Assembly (NCBI GenBank): GCA_021731045.1
Contig: JAKFYE010000016.1
Location: 1 to 64,000, forward strand
Reading direction: 5' to 3'
Source: Bdellovibrionales bacterium
GTDB taxonomy: Bacteria; Bdellovibrionota; Bdellovibrionia; Bdellovibrionales; JAKFYE01
Length of the DNA: 64,000 bases
Of this stretch, positions 8,323 through 17,436 are shown in pieces (position 1 is the first letter of the stretch; the number at the start of each line of letters is the position of its first letter). The notes under the pieces were generated by a model that made no database searches, was not told the origin of the DNA, and worked only from the letters and a program-made list of their open reading frames with translations. Both the position numbers and the translations under genes were made by a program.

Positions 8323-9255
8323 CTACTGAGCGTTATAGGTGCGGACTCCAGTTAAAAGAGACGCGACATCACGACCCGCAATCAAAGATAAAATAGGAAG
8401 CATCACGAAACCCGTGAGCGTGGTGAGGATCGCTCTCCAACCCACCAACAATGGGTACCAAGCTGATTGCTGTTGTTTTGCGTCTCCAAGCTGAACATCA
8501 AATGCCCACTCGCCAATGGTGCGCCCAAAGAAACTACGAGACAGCACAACGTAAAGTTGAATCACTGATAAAAGTAAAATCACGAGACTAATGCGCGTGG
8601 GAACATCCGTTTGCGCGTTCGCCCACACAAGAGAAATTTCTGAATCCGTTACCGCTAAGACAATGCCCATAAATAAACAGCTGAGCCCTGCAACCATGAA
8701 CGTATCAAAAATAAAGGATGTAATTGAAAACGAAACCTCTTGAAGCGCAATCGGCATAGGGTCGGCCGAAATTTTATTTGCTGCTTTTGTTGCATTCGCA
8801 ACAGCCGTTTTTGTGGCATTCGCCACTTCAGTAAAGTCGAGATGCTTCGCGATCGACGTCTGTGATGTTGTCTGCGGAGCTCTCGCTTCTGATTCTTCAA
8901 AACGTGCACCGCCAAGATTAGCACCACTAAGACGTGGACTTTTAAACGCGGTGACTTCTTCACGCGGTAAAGGTTGTGTAATAAAATTGTGTTTTGGCAA
9001 TTGCGGATTCAATCCTTGATCAAAACCTGGAATGGAATCCACCATTCGTCGTACCGATTCGGCTTGCGTTTGTGATCTGGCAGATGGCGGCGTCGGCAAT
9101 GATTTATCCCGCAAAACTTGTGATGTCAGATTAGATTTATTTGTTTCGGCGGCTAAATCGATCGTTTTTTTGTGAAAACCTAAACCCTGCGTGAGTGGCT
9201 TAAATTCAAACTCGTCATCAGGTCTATTTTGATTGTCTTCTCCAAAAATATCCAC
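8323..9255 (-). CDS. RDD family membrane protein
   Basis: The N-terminal 165 residues are hydrophilic and low-complexity (Ser, Gln, Ala, Pro rich), probably cytoplasmic and unstructured. The C-terminal part holds about three or four hydrophobic segments in the arrangement of RDD proteins (SFIFDTFMVAGLSCLFMG, then ISLVILLLSVIQLYVVL, SFFGRTIGEWAFDVQ, and a last pair). GTG at 9255 has GGGGAG seven bases upstream. Function of RDD proteins is poorly defined (some transport ions). It sits between rsmE and rfaE2 on the same strand with very short gaps, so it is probably cotranscribed with them. Confidence 0.75.
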   Translation of the reverse strand: MDIFGEDNQNRPDDEFEFKPLTQGLGFHKKTIDLAAETNKSNLTSQVLRDKSLPTPPSARSQTQAESVRRMVDSIPGFDQGLNPQLPKHNFITQPLPREEVTAFKSPRLSGANLGGARFEESEARAPQTTSQTSIAKHLDFTEVANATKTAVANATKAANKISADPMPIALQEVSFSITSFIFDTFMVAGLSCLFMGIVLAVTDSEISLVWANAQTDVPTRISLVILLLSVIQLYVVLSRSFFGRTIGEWAFDVQLGDAKQQQSAWYPLLVGWRAILTTLTGFVMLPILSLIAGRDVASLLTGVRTYNAQ

Positions 9256-9269
9256 GCTTGACTCCCCAC

Positions 9270-10019
9270 TTATTTAAATAAGTTCCACTGATACTTTAGA
9301 ACGCTCAGAATCGCGACGCAAGCCGTTTCGACTCTTAAAACTTGGGCGCCTAAAGTTACGGGGGGCAAGCTAAGATCTTGAAATTTCTTAATTTCTGCAG
9401 GAGAAAATCCGCCTTCACTTCCAATAAAGGCCCATATTTCATCAGGTTGATTTTGAACTTCATCGGACCAAGTTTTAAGATCTTTTTGACCTTCACCCTC
9501 ATAACAAAATAGACCCGCCGCATTAGAATTCTGGTTAAAAGATTTTAAAAGCTCACTCAGAGTCACGGGATCGTAAACTGGCATTAAATCCCCGCGACCA
9601 CTCTGTTGGGTCGCTGATCTCACGATTTTCTTCCAACGTTCCATACGACTTTCAGAAACCGCGTCTTTTGTTTTTACAAAACTAAAGTCAGAAAAATAGG
9701 GATGAATCGCAAACGCGCCGAGTTCGACGGATTTTTCAAGCACGGCTTCAAAAACTGGAAAGCGAGGGACCGATACGCACAGATGAAGAAACGGTTTTTT
9801 AAGAGGCGCAACGACACGCTCCTCTTTGATTTCACAAAACGCGCGCTTTTTTTCAACTCGCAAAACCTCAACTAAATGGGCTTTGCCATCACCTAATAAA
9901 ATTTCAAATTGTTGGCCACGCTCATGGCGACACACTCCAAAAATATGATGGAAGTCTTCTCCATCAATACAGAGTTCGTGATCTTGAAGTTGTTTTTTTT
10001 CGATCCAGTATCGTCTCAT
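9270..10019 (-). CDS. rsmE: 16S rRNA m3U1498 methyltransferase RsmE
   Basis: Length (249 residues) and motifs fit RsmE, a SPOUT-class enzyme that methylates uridine 1498 of 16S rRNA. The C-terminal knot contains FIGSEGGFSPAEI and LGAQVLRVETACVAIL, which form the SAM site, and the N-terminal part is PUA-like (IDGEDFHHIFGVCRHERG). The start overlaps the prmA stop by four bases (ATGA), giving translational coupling. Confidence 0.95.
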   Translation of the reverse strand: MRRYWIEKKQLQDHELCIDGEDFHHIFGVCRHERGQQFEILLGDGKAHLVEVLRVEKKRAFCEIKEERVVAPLKKPFLHLCVSVPRFPVFEAVLEKSVELGAFAIHPYFSDFSFVKTKDAVSESRMERWKKIVRSATQQSGRGDLMPVYDPVTLSELLKSFNQNSNAAGLFCYEGEGQKDLKTWSDEVQNQPDEIWAFIGSEGGFSPAEIKKFQDLSLPPVTLGAQVLRVETACVAILSVLKYQWNLFK

Positions 10020-10906
10020 AATTCACGCTTTAACAAAAAGCCCCACCACTCGTCTTTCTGCAAACTTTTTTCAATCGTAAAATCTGTTCCGGTTAAAAAT
10101 TGGAGGAGAAAAGTTTCGCGACGTTCATCTAAAATACCCGTTACCAAAATTTTACCGTGAGGCTTACACATACGAAGCAAATCTTTTTTAATCTGAATCA
10201 AAACGCCATCAATGATATTTGCGACGACTAAATCATATTGTTTTTCTACCTCTTCAATTTGATAGTCCAAAATTTTAACCGTGTTGGGTCGATTGAGTTC
10301 GATGTTTTCAACTGCCGTTTCGCGCGCCATTTCGTCGATTTCGGTACACTCAACAAACTCCGCGCCTAAATGAGACAGTACGAGAGCCAATATGCCAGTA
10401 CCCGTGCCGACATCGATCGCCGTGCTAGAAATTAAGCTGTCTTTCATTTCGTATATTAATTGTGACGCAATTTGCGTCGTCGCATGCGTGCCAGTACCGA
10501 ACGCCATACCGGGATCAATTCTTAAAACAACTTTGGCCTCAGGCGGAGCTTCTAACCATGAGGGCACAACCCAAAAAGGACCGACCAAAGCAAACGGAGC
10601 AAAGTGTTTCTTCCAACCTTCCATCCAATCTTCAACGGGTTTTTCAAGTACAGTTGTCTGAACACCTTCAAAACTTGCTTTTATTTTTTTTACTAATTCA
10701 GAAGACGGTGCAATTTCGAAATACACCGAGAGATCTATAAAATCCGCCTCGAGAATTTCAGGAGTATAAACGGCATCTTGTTGCACCCACTCAAGTTTTT
10801 GTGAAACGCCTTGGGCTCCGTACTCTAGACAAAGCGTCGTGACGTCATCTTCAAAGTTCGAAGGTACATGAGAAATAATAAGTTCAAAATAACTCTTGGT
10901 TTTCAC
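10016..10906 (-). CDS. prmA: Ribosomal protein L11 methyltransferase PrmA
   Basis: The 296-residue protein has the PrmA layout: an N-terminal substrate-binding domain, then a class I SAM domain with PGMAFGTGTHATTQ, DVGTGTGILALVLSHLGA and the catalytic-site loop VVANI (DLVVANIIDGVL). It methylates lysines and the N-terminus of L11. The pairing with rsmE, overlapping by four bases, is common in bacteria. Confidence 0.95.
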   Translation of the reverse strand: MKTKSYFELIISHVPSNFEDDVTTLCLEYGAQGVSQKLEWVQQDAVYTPEILEADFIDLSVYFEIAPSSELVKKIKASFEGVQTTVLEKPVEDWMEGWKKHFAPFALVGPFWVVPSWLEAPPEAKVVLRIDPGMAFGTGTHATTQIASQLIYEMKDSLISSTAIDVGTGTGILALVLSHLGAEFVECTEIDEMARETAVENIELNRPNTVKILDYQIEEVEKQYDLVVANIIDGVLIQIKKDLLRMCKPHGKILVTGILDERRETFLLQFLTGTDFTIEKSLQKDEWWGFLLKREL

Positions 10907-10928
10907 ACAGATGTTACTAATCGATCAT

Positions 10929-10953
10929 GGCTAAAAAGGGTATCTTTTTAGCC
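10929..10953 (-). terminator. Hairpin downstream of the 10967-11644 gene
   Basis: GGCTAAAAA (10929-10937) pairs with TTTTTAGCC (10945-10953) around a short loop, with a further TAATCG/CGATTA pairing outside it. It begins 14 bases after the stop of the minus-strand gene at 10967, where a rho-independent terminator is expected, although the following T-run is weak. Confidence 0.6.
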
Positions 10954-10966
10954 CCGATTAGAAAAA

Positions 10967-11644
10967 TTATCGCGAGAGGATTTCGACGGTCTTCGCTTCA
11001 GGTTCTAAAGATTTTGCTGTTTTATGTTCGGTCTTACCTGTCTCTTTTGGCTTAACAGGCGTGGTGCTGGCGCTGGTACGAGATGGTTTTTTAGCAGGCT
11101 TTTGAATGTCTTCGGCTTCGGCTTTTTGAGGCACTTCGGCTTCCTCATCATTAGATGATTTACCTGCAGATTTGGTATCGCTTTCGCCTTTATCTTCAGA
11201 GGCCGATTTTTCAAAATTGATTGTGCCTAAATCCACCCGATCACCCACCATAAATATATCACCATCTAAAACCGGACTATCTTTAGAAGGTCGAAGATTT
11301 TGAATACGCCCAATCGCCATCGTACGATCAGAATAAATGACTTTCATTACTCCCACCGGTAATTCCACGTGCGCTTGAGTTTCTTGTTTAAAAGGATCTG
11401 CGAGCGGAACTTTTCTAAACACATTGACCGAAGCCCCTTGTTTAAGACCAACCAATTGTCCCGCATTCACGTAATAATCGCGAACGATCGGATCGCTCGC
11501 CGTCATTTGTAGTTTTTTACGAACTTCAAATATTTGAACATCTTTTGATTCTTCACCAAACGCCACTACCGCTTGCAATGAAATGAGAAGTAAAAATAAA
11601 AGTGCACCGAGCAGCAACTTTCGATCTTCGTTTATGTAATACAT
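10967..11644 (-). CDS. Exported protein of unknown function next to fliW
   Basis: The ATG at 11644 was chosen because GAGG precedes it and it opens directly into a signal sequence (LLLGALLFLLLISLQAVVAFG, cut near AFGEE). The mature protein has a compact region (residues about 30-130) with YYVNAGQLVGLKQGASVNVFRK and SDRTMAIGRIQ, reminiscent of the small beta domain of flagellar FlgT-type proteins. An Ala/Lys/Glu/Pro-rich tail of about 90 residues follows. It is the last gene of the flagellar strand, after fliW. A link with the flagellum is plausible but rests on position and weak similarity. Confidence 0.55.
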   Translation of the reverse strand: MYYINEDRKLLLGALLFLLLISLQAVVAFGEESKDVQIFEVRKKLQMTASDPIVRDYYVNAGQLVGLKQGASVNVFRKVPLADPFKQETQAHVELPVGVMKVIYSDRTMAIGRIQNLRPSKDSPVLDGDIFMVGDRVDLGTINFEKSASEDKGESDTKSAGKSSNDEEAEVPQKAEAEDIQKPAKKPSRTSASTTPVKPKETGKTEHKTAKSLEPEAKTVEILSR

Positions 11645-11944
11645 TGACACCTCGTCCGTGACTGACGACTCCATCCTGGTGTCTCAAAGTTTTTTGCCTT
11701 CCTTGGCTACTACTCTCTTCGGTTCTTGTAGAAAATTGATTAGTTTTTTGACACTTTTGGAGGTCGATCTAGACTTCAGACACGTAGAAACACCAACAGA
11801 ACGCGGCCTTAGTCTGCGTTGAATGTCGTTCTGCAGTTTTATAGAGAGACCAAAGACTTTAGCGTTAATTGAAGAAATTTATCTCTAGCATTTCGATGAA
11901 TAGGGATTTGAATTTACATTATCCAAGAGCGGTAAATGCTAAAT
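11645..11944. other. Intergenic region, nothing identified
   Basis: About 300 bases between fliW and the exported-protein gene. It presumably holds the promoter of the latter. I see no RNA gene, repeat or convincing terminator in it. Confidence 0.5.
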
Positions 11945-12502
11945 TTAGCTCTGAACGTCTTTTCTAGGATCTACTTTAGGCTCAACCGAATCAACAGATG
12001 GCTTGATCGTCACCTTTGTAAGTTCAGATGATTTCGTTGGTCGCAAAGACCCGGGACTCTGCACAACACGCTGCTGAAGCTGAAGAAAAATAGGTTCTCG
12101 AATCGCTAAATTATTATCTTGAAGCACACACTGACGAGCCGTGCGCTCAGGAATATTAATTAAAATCGGAGCTTTCAAATTCGCTGTCATGTCCATCGGA
12201 TTTTCAGGAATCGTCACCACACAAAAAACTTTTATTCGATCTAAGTTTTTCACTCCGAGAGCTTCCATATCGCTTTTTGTGAGGGTAAATTTATAATTAG
12301 AAGAGAAAAACTCTGGTTCTAAGACCGGAAACGCAATCTCGGCACGCTCACAACTTTGTAGCCATGCAAAGACTTCGTCTGATGAGGTATCTAACAACAC
12401 GAATTTTCTTAAGTTTGAAAAGCCAAGAATGCCTTCTGGGAACTCAATTAAGTCCTCACCGGTCATTTCAATTTGGCCAAAACGTGTGGTTTGGATGGTC
12501 AT
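11945..12502 (-). CDS. fliW: Flagellar assembly factor FliW
   Basis: The 185-residue protein carries the FliW signature: FGQIEMTGEDLIEFPEGILGF at the start, then a FVLLDTSSDEVFAWLQS stretch and a VTIPENPMDMTANLKAPILIN segment. FliW binds CsrA and flagellin and so adjusts flagellin translation. csrA is the next gene upstream on the same strand. The last 40 residues (KSSELTKVTIKPSVDSVEPK) are an extra tail beyond the usual domain of about 145 residues. Confidence 0.93.
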   Translation of the reverse strand: MTIQTTRFGQIEMTGEDLIEFPEGILGFSNLRKFVLLDTSSDEVFAWLQSCERAEIAFPVLEPEFFSSNYKFTLTKSDMEALGVKNLDRIKVFCVVTIPENPMDMTANLKAPILINIPERTARQCVLQDNNLAIREPIFLQLQQRVVQSPGSLRPTKSSELTKVTIKPSVDSVEPKVDPRKDVQS

Positions 12503-12662
12503 AGTACCCCTTCTCTATTTAAGGATGCACACAACATTATGACACTTCAAGTTTAAAAAAAGGAAAAGAATGAGCTTGCAATATTATTGCTTCGCATCAA
12601 TGTCGAATGATTCTATCATGATACGTGCTTATTATATGAGCAAACAAAACTAATTGCTTGCG

Positions 12663-12890
12663 TTATGGCTTTAACATTTTAGACACGCGTCGCGCCGAAT
12701 CAGATGTCGTCGCAATAGCGGCTTTGTTCTGTTCTTGGATGGCCACGTAAACTTCTTCGCGATGAATTTTGGTATCGTTCGGCGCCTGAATGCCAAGACG
12801 CACCTGTTTACCTTTAATCTGAACAACAGTGATTTTAATATTGTCGTCGATCGCGATGCTTTCGCCTAACTTCCTAGTCAAGACTAACAC
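12663..12890 (-). CDS. csrA: Translational regulator CsrA
   Basis: At 75 residues it matches CsrA: MLVLTRKLGESIAIDD, then ITVVQIKGKQVRLGIQAP and IHREEVY. It binds GGA-containing mRNA leaders. The start is GTG with AGGAG seven bases before it. It lies 80 bases downstream of flgL and upstream of fliW, the conserved FliW-CsrA arrangement in which FliW antagonises CsrA. Confidence 0.96.
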   Translation of the reverse strand: MLVLTRKLGESIAIDDNIKITVVQIKGKQVRLGIQAPNDTKIHREEVYVAIQEQNKAAIATTSDSARRVSKMLKP

Positions 12891-12970
12891 AGAATTTCTC
12901 CTTCAACTTCCAGGTCAAAGTTATTACATCATAGTAACGGATGATTCGAGACCGAACTGTAGTATTAATC

Positions 12971-14059
12971 TTACTTTAAAAAGTCAAGGAGACTCGGAGC
13001 TATCAAACGTCCAGAGGTCTCAAGCGTAGCTTTTAAGGTTGTTTCATTTTTATTAATATCACTGAAAAGTTCAAAGGCATTTGCGTCTTCAATTTGAGAT
13101 GAGAGTGATTTTGAGTCTAAAGACTGGCGACTCAATGACTCAACTGTATTATTGAGCGTCATAAGACGTGAGCCTGCCTGCGCACGCGCCGTCACAACCT
13201 GATTAATTGCTTCGTCGAAACGCTCTAACGTGTTCTGAATTGCCCCAGTATCATTCGTCGTAAGTCCCGTGTGAAAAGCACGAATAATTCCAAAAAGATT
13301 TTCTCCGTCTTTTTTTACTGCCTTGGTTTCTTTAGAAACCGAGGCCGGACCTCGCATATCCACACTTTCTTGAGGAGCCGCTTTTTCTTCGGGAGTTTTT
13401 TCTACCGGACTTTCACCTTTAGCCGCTCGTATGCCTTGCTGGAGTTTTCTTAGCTCGGCGGCGTTCTTAGGCGTGCTTTCATCTACACCGCCTATGTCTG
13501 CTGTAGCGAAGCCTTGACCTAAAAATACTTTATTGCCAGGTAAGTTCATCGCGACGTAAGAGCCCTTATCTACTTCGATCATGAGCTCTCCGCTATCGCC
13601 CTGATATTTTCCGCTCACAGCAAAAGGAGGCTCCACGGTTTTAAATCCACCAAATAAAAAGCGGTCGCCCATTTTACGGTTAGCGATTTGAATCGCCTGT
13701 CGGAAGGATTGCTCCACTTCGGCCGCCGTCGAGCGACGGGTATCGGCATTTGCACCTGCTTCGTTGGCCTGACCAATCGCAACTTCTTTCATACGAACTA
13801 GGAGGTCACTCAATTCAGAAAGAGATTGCTCGGAGAATTCTAAAAATGATTTAGCGTACTGCAAACTTTTTTCGTATTGAGTGAAACCCGTGACATCTGT
13901 ACGAATACCAAGAACACGTGCCGTGCCTGTTGGATCATCTGAAGGTTTAGTAATTCGCTTCATTGTGGCTGCTTGGCCGTTAAGATCAATCGACTCTTTC
14001 CGATTCCGGTTAAGATTCGTATTTACCTGCGCATAGTTCATGTTATCGGCAATTCTCAT
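12971..14059 (-). CDS. flgL: Flagellar hook-filament junction protein FlgL
   Basis: The flagellin-like N-terminus is clear (ADNMNYAQVNTNLNR, then KRITKPSDDPTGTARVLGIR), and the C-terminal helix (NNTVESLSRQSLDSKSLSSQIEDAN) resembles flagellins. It forms the second junction ring between hook and filament. A charged region of about 50 residues (roughly 205-255, Lys/Glu/Pro rich) is inserted in the exposed middle. It follows flgK with an 11-base gap. Confidence 0.93.
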   Translation of the reverse strand: MRIADNMNYAQVNTNLNRNRKESIDLNGQAATMKRITKPSDDPTGTARVLGIRTDVTGFTQYEKSLQYAKSFLEFSEQSLSELSDLLVRMKEVAIGQANEAGANADTRRSTAAEVEQSFRQAIQIANRKMGDRFLFGGFKTVEPPFAVSGKYQGDSGELMIEVDKGSYVAMNLPGNKVFLGQGFATADIGGVDESTPKNAAELRKLQQGIRAAKGESPVEKTPEEKAAPQESVDMRGPASVSKETKAVKKDGENLFGIIRAFHTGLTTNDTGAIQNTLERFDEAINQVVTARAQAGSRLMTLNNTVESLSRQSLDSKSLSSQIEDANAFELFSDINKNETTLKATLETSGRLIAPSLLDFLK

Positions 14060-14070
14060 AACCTAAACCT

Positions 14071-15495
14071 TTACCTCTTTAAATTCAAAACCGTGTCAAA
14101 CATTTCGTCCGCCGTTCTAATCAATCGTGCAGACGCATCAAACGATTTTTGGTACTCGATCATTTTAATAGCTTCTTCATCTAAACTGACGCCGCTGATG
14201 CTTTCTCGTACGTTATTCAATTGAGCGACGATACTTTTTTGGTGTTCGGCTTCCATATTGGCTTTGTTCGTTACAACCGCAAGCTTGCCGACAATCCCAT
14301 TGTAGTAATCACCGGCCGTACTTGTCCCGTTATCCATTAATTTTTGATATTGAAGTGACGAGAGAACGTTAGCCACGCGGTTATCTGCTGGAGAGTTGGG
14401 CTCTGCTGCCGAAGATATTTTTAATACGTCTTTGCTAATCGCCGAATTTACATTTAAATTTTCCGAAGCATCACGCAAACTCACAGGTAAATCAAAAAAC
14501 TCTAAACCATGTTCGCCATACCCGTTGTAACCCAGGGTATGTACCTCGTTAACAGATTTTGCGACTGAGAAAGCCATTTCATCAATTTGCGCTAACAAAT
14601 CATTAATGACATTATCACGAATGTGCAAGGCTCCGCCTAATTGGCCACTCTTTATTTGGTCGGTGACGGCGAATGGTGTCGAATGGTTTGTTTGTTGAAA
14701 AATAATGTCTAGCTGCCCTTCTCTTTTTTTACCATGTTCTGGTGTGCGATCGACTTTTAGATCTACCGATTCGTAACCCGAAACAACCATGGCCGTATTG
14801 CCAATTGTAATCCCAACTTTTCCGTTATCGCCTTCACTACACTTGATATTTACTTTTTCGCCGAGCTTTTTTATCAACAGATCTCTTCGATCTCGTTCAT
14901 CGTTTGCCGGCATTCCTTGAATTTCGACTTTCTCGATACTTTCATTAAGCTTAGCAATTTCTTTGGTCATCGAGTTGATCTCTTGAACTTGAGACGAAAC
15001 CTGATTATCAATATCGGCTTGAATATCTTTAAGCTGTGTGTTGATGCGTTTAAAATCTCGCGTCATAAACTCCGCACTTTCTTTTACAATACTTCGGGTG
15101 GCTAAACTTTCAGGGTTATTTGCCAATTCACGAAATGAGTTAAAGAACGTGCCCATAAATTGATTGAGGCCCTTATTAATTTGCTCATTAAAAATTTGCT
15201 CAACACGACCTAGGTTTTCGGCTTGGCCGTTACCAAACCCCATCTTTCCGCTCTCATGCGCAATTTGCTTTTCAAGAAACGAATTATTTGTGCGGGTAAC
15301 TTGAGAGGCTTTTGAGCCCATCCCCATACGCAAGCGACCTTCGCCAATTGGTTCGGCGGTTACTTGTTCAACTCGTTGTCGGGAGTATCCTTCGGTAGAT
15401 TTATTGGCGATGTTATGGGAGACAGTCTGAAGGGCTGTCTGACTATTCATCATCGAGCGCTTTCCGATGTCCATCATCGCATGAATTTTAGCCAT
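14071..15495 (-). CDS. flgK: Flagellar hook-associated protein 1 FlgK
   Basis: The N-terminus has the rod/hook motif ALQTVSHNIANKSTEGYSRQ and the C-terminus ends with SLDEEAIKMIEYQKSFDASA and IRTADEMFDTVLNLKR, both typical of FlgK. At 474 residues it is near the small end of the family. It makes the first hook-filament junction ring and lies between flgN (its export chaperone) and flgL. Confidence 0.95.
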   Translation of the reverse strand: MAKIHAMMDIGKRSMMNSQTALQTVSHNIANKSTEGYSRQRVEQVTAEPIGEGRLRMGMGSKASQVTRTNNSFLEKQIAHESGKMGFGNGQAENLGRVEQIFNEQINKGLNQFMGTFFNSFRELANNPESLATRSIVKESAEFMTRDFKRINTQLKDIQADIDNQVSSQVQEINSMTKEIAKLNESIEKVEIQGMPANDERDRRDLLIKKLGEKVNIKCSEGDNGKVGITIGNTAMVVSGYESVDLKVDRTPEHGKKREGQLDIIFQQTNHSTPFAVTDQIKSGQLGGALHIRDNVINDLLAQIDEMAFSVAKSVNEVHTLGYNGYGEHGLEFFDLPVSLRDASENLNVNSAISKDVLKISSAAEPNSPADNRVANVLSSLQYQKLMDNGTSTAGDYYNGIVGKLAVVTNKANMEAEHQKSIVAQLNNVRESISGVSLDEEAIKMIEYQKSFDASARLIRTADEMFDTVLNLKR

Positions 15496-15563
15496 CCTGT
15501 CTCCCCACCGTGTCCCGTCCTAGAACACGCGATTCACTTTAAAGTGTGAATCAAACTTTACTT

Positions 15564-16073
15564 CTATGCCTCTCGGCTTACGAGTTGGCCCGACTGCACT
15601 TCAGATTTTTTTAAGTCTCCTTGTTTTTTGTAAACAGGAGTTTCGCCTAAAGTGCTTTTCAGAGCATTCATCGCACCTTGAACATTTGCCAAAGCAGATT
15701 GTGCTAAGGCTTCATTTTTTTTATTCAAATCTTTAACTCGATTAACGACCATATCTAATGCTTGATGCATACTACGTAACCGCTCACCTTCTGTGCCGTT
15801 TATTTTAGCCGCAATATCAAGTAATCGAGGTTGGGCCATATCAGCGCCCACGACTTGCGCTAGTTCACGTGCTGCTTTTTCACGAACCCGATCCAACTGT
15901 TTTAATTTGGCTAACATTGTATCTTTAGATTTGTTGTTCTCGTTAAGCTCATCAATATTTGCGGCCACCAAAATATCACGTTCTTTACGAACTAGATCAA
16001 GAAGGTGACGATAAACTTTGAGTTCGTCTTCGAGGTAAGAAACTAATTTTTTATATAATTCACTTTTATCCAC
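15564..16073 (-). CDS. flgN: FlgN-family flagellar export chaperone
   Basis: The 169-residue helical protein (YKKLVSYLEDELKVYRHLLDLVRKERDILVAANIDELNENNKSKDTML in outline) has the FlgN pattern of a long antiparallel helical hairpin. FlgN escorts FlgK and FlgL to the export gate. Its place between flgM and flgK supports the assignment. Confidence 0.85.
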   Translation of the reverse strand: MDKSELYKKLVSYLEDELKVYRHLLDLVRKERDILVAANIDELNENNKSKDTMLAKLKQLDRVREKAARELAQVVGADMAQPRLLDIAAKINGTEGERLRSMHQALDMVVNRVKDLNKKNEALAQSALANVQGAMNALKSTLGETPVYKKQGDLKKSEVQSGQLVSREA

Positions 16074-16110
16074 GTTGACCCGTCCTTGAGTTCGTGTGCG
16101 TTTTTAAATC

Positions 16111-16440
16111 CTATTCGCCGTCGGAAGCCAATGAGTTCATTAAGTTTTCATCAACTAATTTATCTGCAACTTTTTTCGCATCAACTTTGTAGTTTCCGCT
16201 ATCGATTAATTTTTGAAATTTCGCAACCTTAGCTTCGTCAATTTCTGGAGAACTGTTCTTTGCAATTTCTTTTGCTTTTTTGGCATCGCGAGCACGTTCG
16301 GAGAGAGCTACTTCCGAAGAAGAACTAAAATCAGCCTTAGAAATTTCTTTGTCTGTTTTATTGCCAAGCTTATCTAGCTTGTCTGATTTTTTTTGGTTAA
16401 TACCTTGTAACTGCGAGTTTACGGTATTTGTGACTTTCAT
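16111..16440 (-). CDS. flgM: Anti-sigma-28 factor FlgM
   Basis: The 109-residue protein has a charged N-terminal half and the sigma-28-binding C-terminal half (EIDEAKVAKFQKLIDSGNYKVDAKKVADKLVDENL). FlgM holds FliA inactive until it is exported through the completed hook. It sits directly upstream of flgN. The GGAG at 16443-16446 on the minus strand gives a close ribosome binding site. Confidence 0.92.
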   Translation of the reverse strand: MKVTNTVNSQLQGINQKKSDKLDKLGNKTDKEISKADFSSSSEVALSERARDAKKAKEIAKNSSPEIDEAKVAKFQKLIDSGNYKVDAKKVADKLVDENLMNSLASDGE

Positions 16441-16517
16441 GGCATCTCCTTAGTCTTCAGATCCTAATTCAGAGTATCATAGTGAAACATGGTTTTCTAC
16501 ACACGTCTCTGGAATTT

Positions 16518-17174
16518 CTAGAGAGTCTGGACCCTCCATAAAACCCCGTCATTACTAGGATTTAGTAATCCTAACCTTTGTCCCGCCTTAACTTCAGTGA
16601 GCTCCGGAATCAGTAGCGAACCTTTGTACACCAGTGACGATTTTAGGGAGCTACCGCTCTCATCTCCATTTTGAACCCCATGGTCTAAAAGCAAAGACGA
16701 AAGTCCGTGATCAAGAGATTGTACTGCAACCACTTTGCCAGCCCAAGGTGCCGTAACATCAAAAGAATTAATGGTCGGTTTAATCCTATAAGTCGTTTCT
16801 TCAGGCTTGATATTGAGAGTTTTCATCTGTGCAACTTTCTCAAACGGTATGGGTCCTTGAGGTTTTTGACCGGCAGTGATTCCTGCGTATTTTTCAATGA
16901 GTTGATCATAAATAAGATCGGCCATACCCACGCCACCGCGATCCACCCAATTATCTACGCTTTGATTATCAAGCTGTTCACGAAAAATTTTTTCAGCTTG
17001 GCTCTCGGGCATGAACTCACTTTCGGGTACGGTTTTTTTCATCGCGCGTAACATCTCACGCAAAAATTGCCCCTCGTACATTCGTGCGGCTTCGAGAACT
17101 TTTGGATGACGCTTATCTTGTTGAGGTGATTCTTGTGCGGGTACCGGCGGAGCGCCGAGCTTGGAAATGCTCAT
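16518..17174 (-). CDS. flgJ: FlgJ rod-binding protein with degenerate M23-like C-terminal domain
   Basis: Residues about 22-100 form the rod-binding domain (KVLEAARMYEGQFLREMLRAM, ...FREQLDNQSVDNW). Instead of the glucosaminidase domain seen in enteric FlgJ, the C-terminal 75 residues resemble a LytM/M23 beta domain (VTAPWAGKVVAVQSLDHGLSSLLLDHG, VKAGQRLG, VLWRVQ). The metal-binding histidines of active M23 enzymes are not in place (WRVQ where HxH is expected), so peptidoglycan cleavage is unlikely from this protein alone. An MltD-like transglycosylase is encoded nearby at 22040. Confidence 0.88.
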   Translation of the reverse strand: MSISKLGAPPVPAQESPQQDKRHPKVLEAARMYEGQFLREMLRAMKKTVPESEFMPESQAEKIFREQLDNQSVDNWVDRGGVGMADLIYDQLIEKYAGITAGQKPQGPIPFEKVAQMKTLNIKPEETTYRIKPTINSFDVTAPWAGKVVAVQSLDHGLSSLLLDHGVQNGDESGSSLKSSLVYKGSLLIPELTEVKAGQRLGLLNPSNDGVLWRVQTL

Positions 17175-17380
17175 AAAAGCGCTTTCGAAGTATTAAAAAA
17201 AAGAAGGGAAAAAGAGCTAAAGAGTCGTCGTGCATCCTGCACTCTCTCTTTAAGATGGGCATCGACAATTTCTGGTCGGCGCTGACATCTCGTCTTCGTT
17301 TCCTGCGAGAAACTTTTAGGCTTGAGACCATCCATGGCTCTGACCTTTAACTCTTCTTCCCCCGAGAACAACGCATCCAT
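17171..17380 (-). CDS. Small protein between flgI and flgJ, unknown
   Basis: The ATG at 17380 is preceded by AGGGA at about seven bases. A longer version starting at the GTG overlapping the flgI stop is possible. It gives 69 mostly basic residues (MDALFSGEEELKVRAM..., then a KERVQDARRLFSSF end). Its stop overlaps the flgJ start as ATGA, which argues that it is translated and couples flgI to flgJ. No family recognised. Confidence 0.5.
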   Translation of the reverse strand: MDALFSGEEELKVRAMDGLKPKSFSQETKTRCQRRPEIVDAHLKERVQDARRLFSSFSLLFFNTSKALL

Positions 17381-17436
17381 GTGTCGTTCCCTAATCACTA
17401 TTCTAAACCTATATTTCAAAATACTAAAAAACTTTT

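Noticed and set aside
9674-9871. Alternative ORFs opposite or overlapping rsmE, prmA and the RDD gene
   Set aside because: They have no ribosome binding sites and basic, low-complexity translations typical of shadow frames.
11645-11944. tRNA or small RNA gene in the long intergenic gaps
   Set aside because: No T-loop-like GGTTCGAATCC or cloverleaf stems were seen here or in the gaps at 42510 and 49303.
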